Shown here piece by piece: positions 63,995-64,000 of a stretch of DNA of 64,000 bases. Origin of the DNA: JAUVKA01 sp964465145. Its GTDB lineage: Bacteria; Bacteroidota; Bacteroidia; Bacteroidales; UBA12481. The translations under genes and the position numbers were made by a program. How positions within the stretch are numbered: the stretch's first letter is position 1; each line of letters begins with the position of its first letter. Under the pieces are notes generated by a model. It was not told where the DNA came from, searched no databases, and saw only the letters and a program-made list of their open reading frames with translations. Location: NCBI GenBank assembly GCA_964465145.1, contig CAYXJR010000005.1:38545-102544 (forward strand). Reading direction: 5' to 3'.

Positions 63995-64000
63995 TAAAAT

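Overview
The window reads as a chromosomal segment of a Bacteroidota bacterium, most like a carbohydrate-degrading Bacteroidales/Marinilabiliales-type organism. The support is: many secreted or lipoprotein glycosidases, LVIVD-repeat and BF3164-like beta-propeller lipoproteins, a MacB/FtsX-type permease of the Bacteroidota kind, a TonB receptor, almost no Shine-Dalgarno sequences, and -7 boxes of the form TAnnTTTG. I see no rRNA, tRNA, CRISPR array or phage genes. Coordinates come from reading the sequence; families are recognised from motifs, not from a database search.

Layout. 0.1-7 kb: P5C-reductase-like protein, collapsed metallo-beta-lactamase-fold gene, GH18 chitinase overlapping a D-cysteine desulfhydrase/ACC deaminase-like gene, a secreted LanC-like lipoprotein with a CCG zinc motif, a GDCCVxC mini-protein and a GH29 fucosidase. 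7-12.5 kb: NYN/LOTUS protein, PAP2 phosphatase, and a glycerophosphodiester-to-DHAP set (GDPD, alpha/beta hydrolase, GlpD). 12.5-20 kb: GH106-like rhamnosidase, a second GH29, and a three-gene Mla-type lipid ABC operon. 20-28.6 kb: multi-TM protein, GH2 with a discoidin domain, sulfatase, PQQ-like propeller. 28.7-32.5 kb: outer-membrane protein, a three-repeat lipoprotein, and a broken LytS/LytTR two-component pair. 32.6-45 kb: beta-helix protein, YciI, DUF169, ABC permease, LVIVD proteins, acetyltransferase, (alpha/alpha)6 glycosidase, YefM-YoeB, and a propeller lipoprotein. 45-50 kb: a 1005-residue three-domain fusion, a collapsed serine hydrolase, and CorA behind a structured leader. 50-60 kb: ATP-cone/Mrr-like nuclease, MFS pump, S41 peptidase with a premature stop, aminotransferase, MlrC-like M81 protein, DUF2961/VOC chimera, GH78 stub, GH32. 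60-64 kb: TonB receptor and a His-rich membrane protein, with repeats outside both ends.

Two things stand out. (1) Several unrelated genes (metallo-beta-lactamase fold, LytS kinase, LytTR regulator, serine hydrolase, DUF2961-VOC, GH78) keep both their N- and C-terminal coding ends but have lost the interior. A VPS10-like fragment, an HTH fragment and gene tails lie between genes, and the 1005-aa fusion may be an in-frame product of the same process. Genuine deletion-driven decay and mis-assembly both remain possible. (2) A 94-nt sequence with mutually exclusive stems, two copies 92/94 identical and each at a fixed distance from a promoter-like box, forms the corA leader and also precedes the VPS10-like fragment. 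It is a candidate cis-regulatory RNA.

Metabolically the intact genes point to foraging on fucose- and rhamnose-containing, probably sulfated, polysaccharides plus fructan and chitin, without a SusC/SusD pair in view, together with lipid salvage and envelope maintenance.
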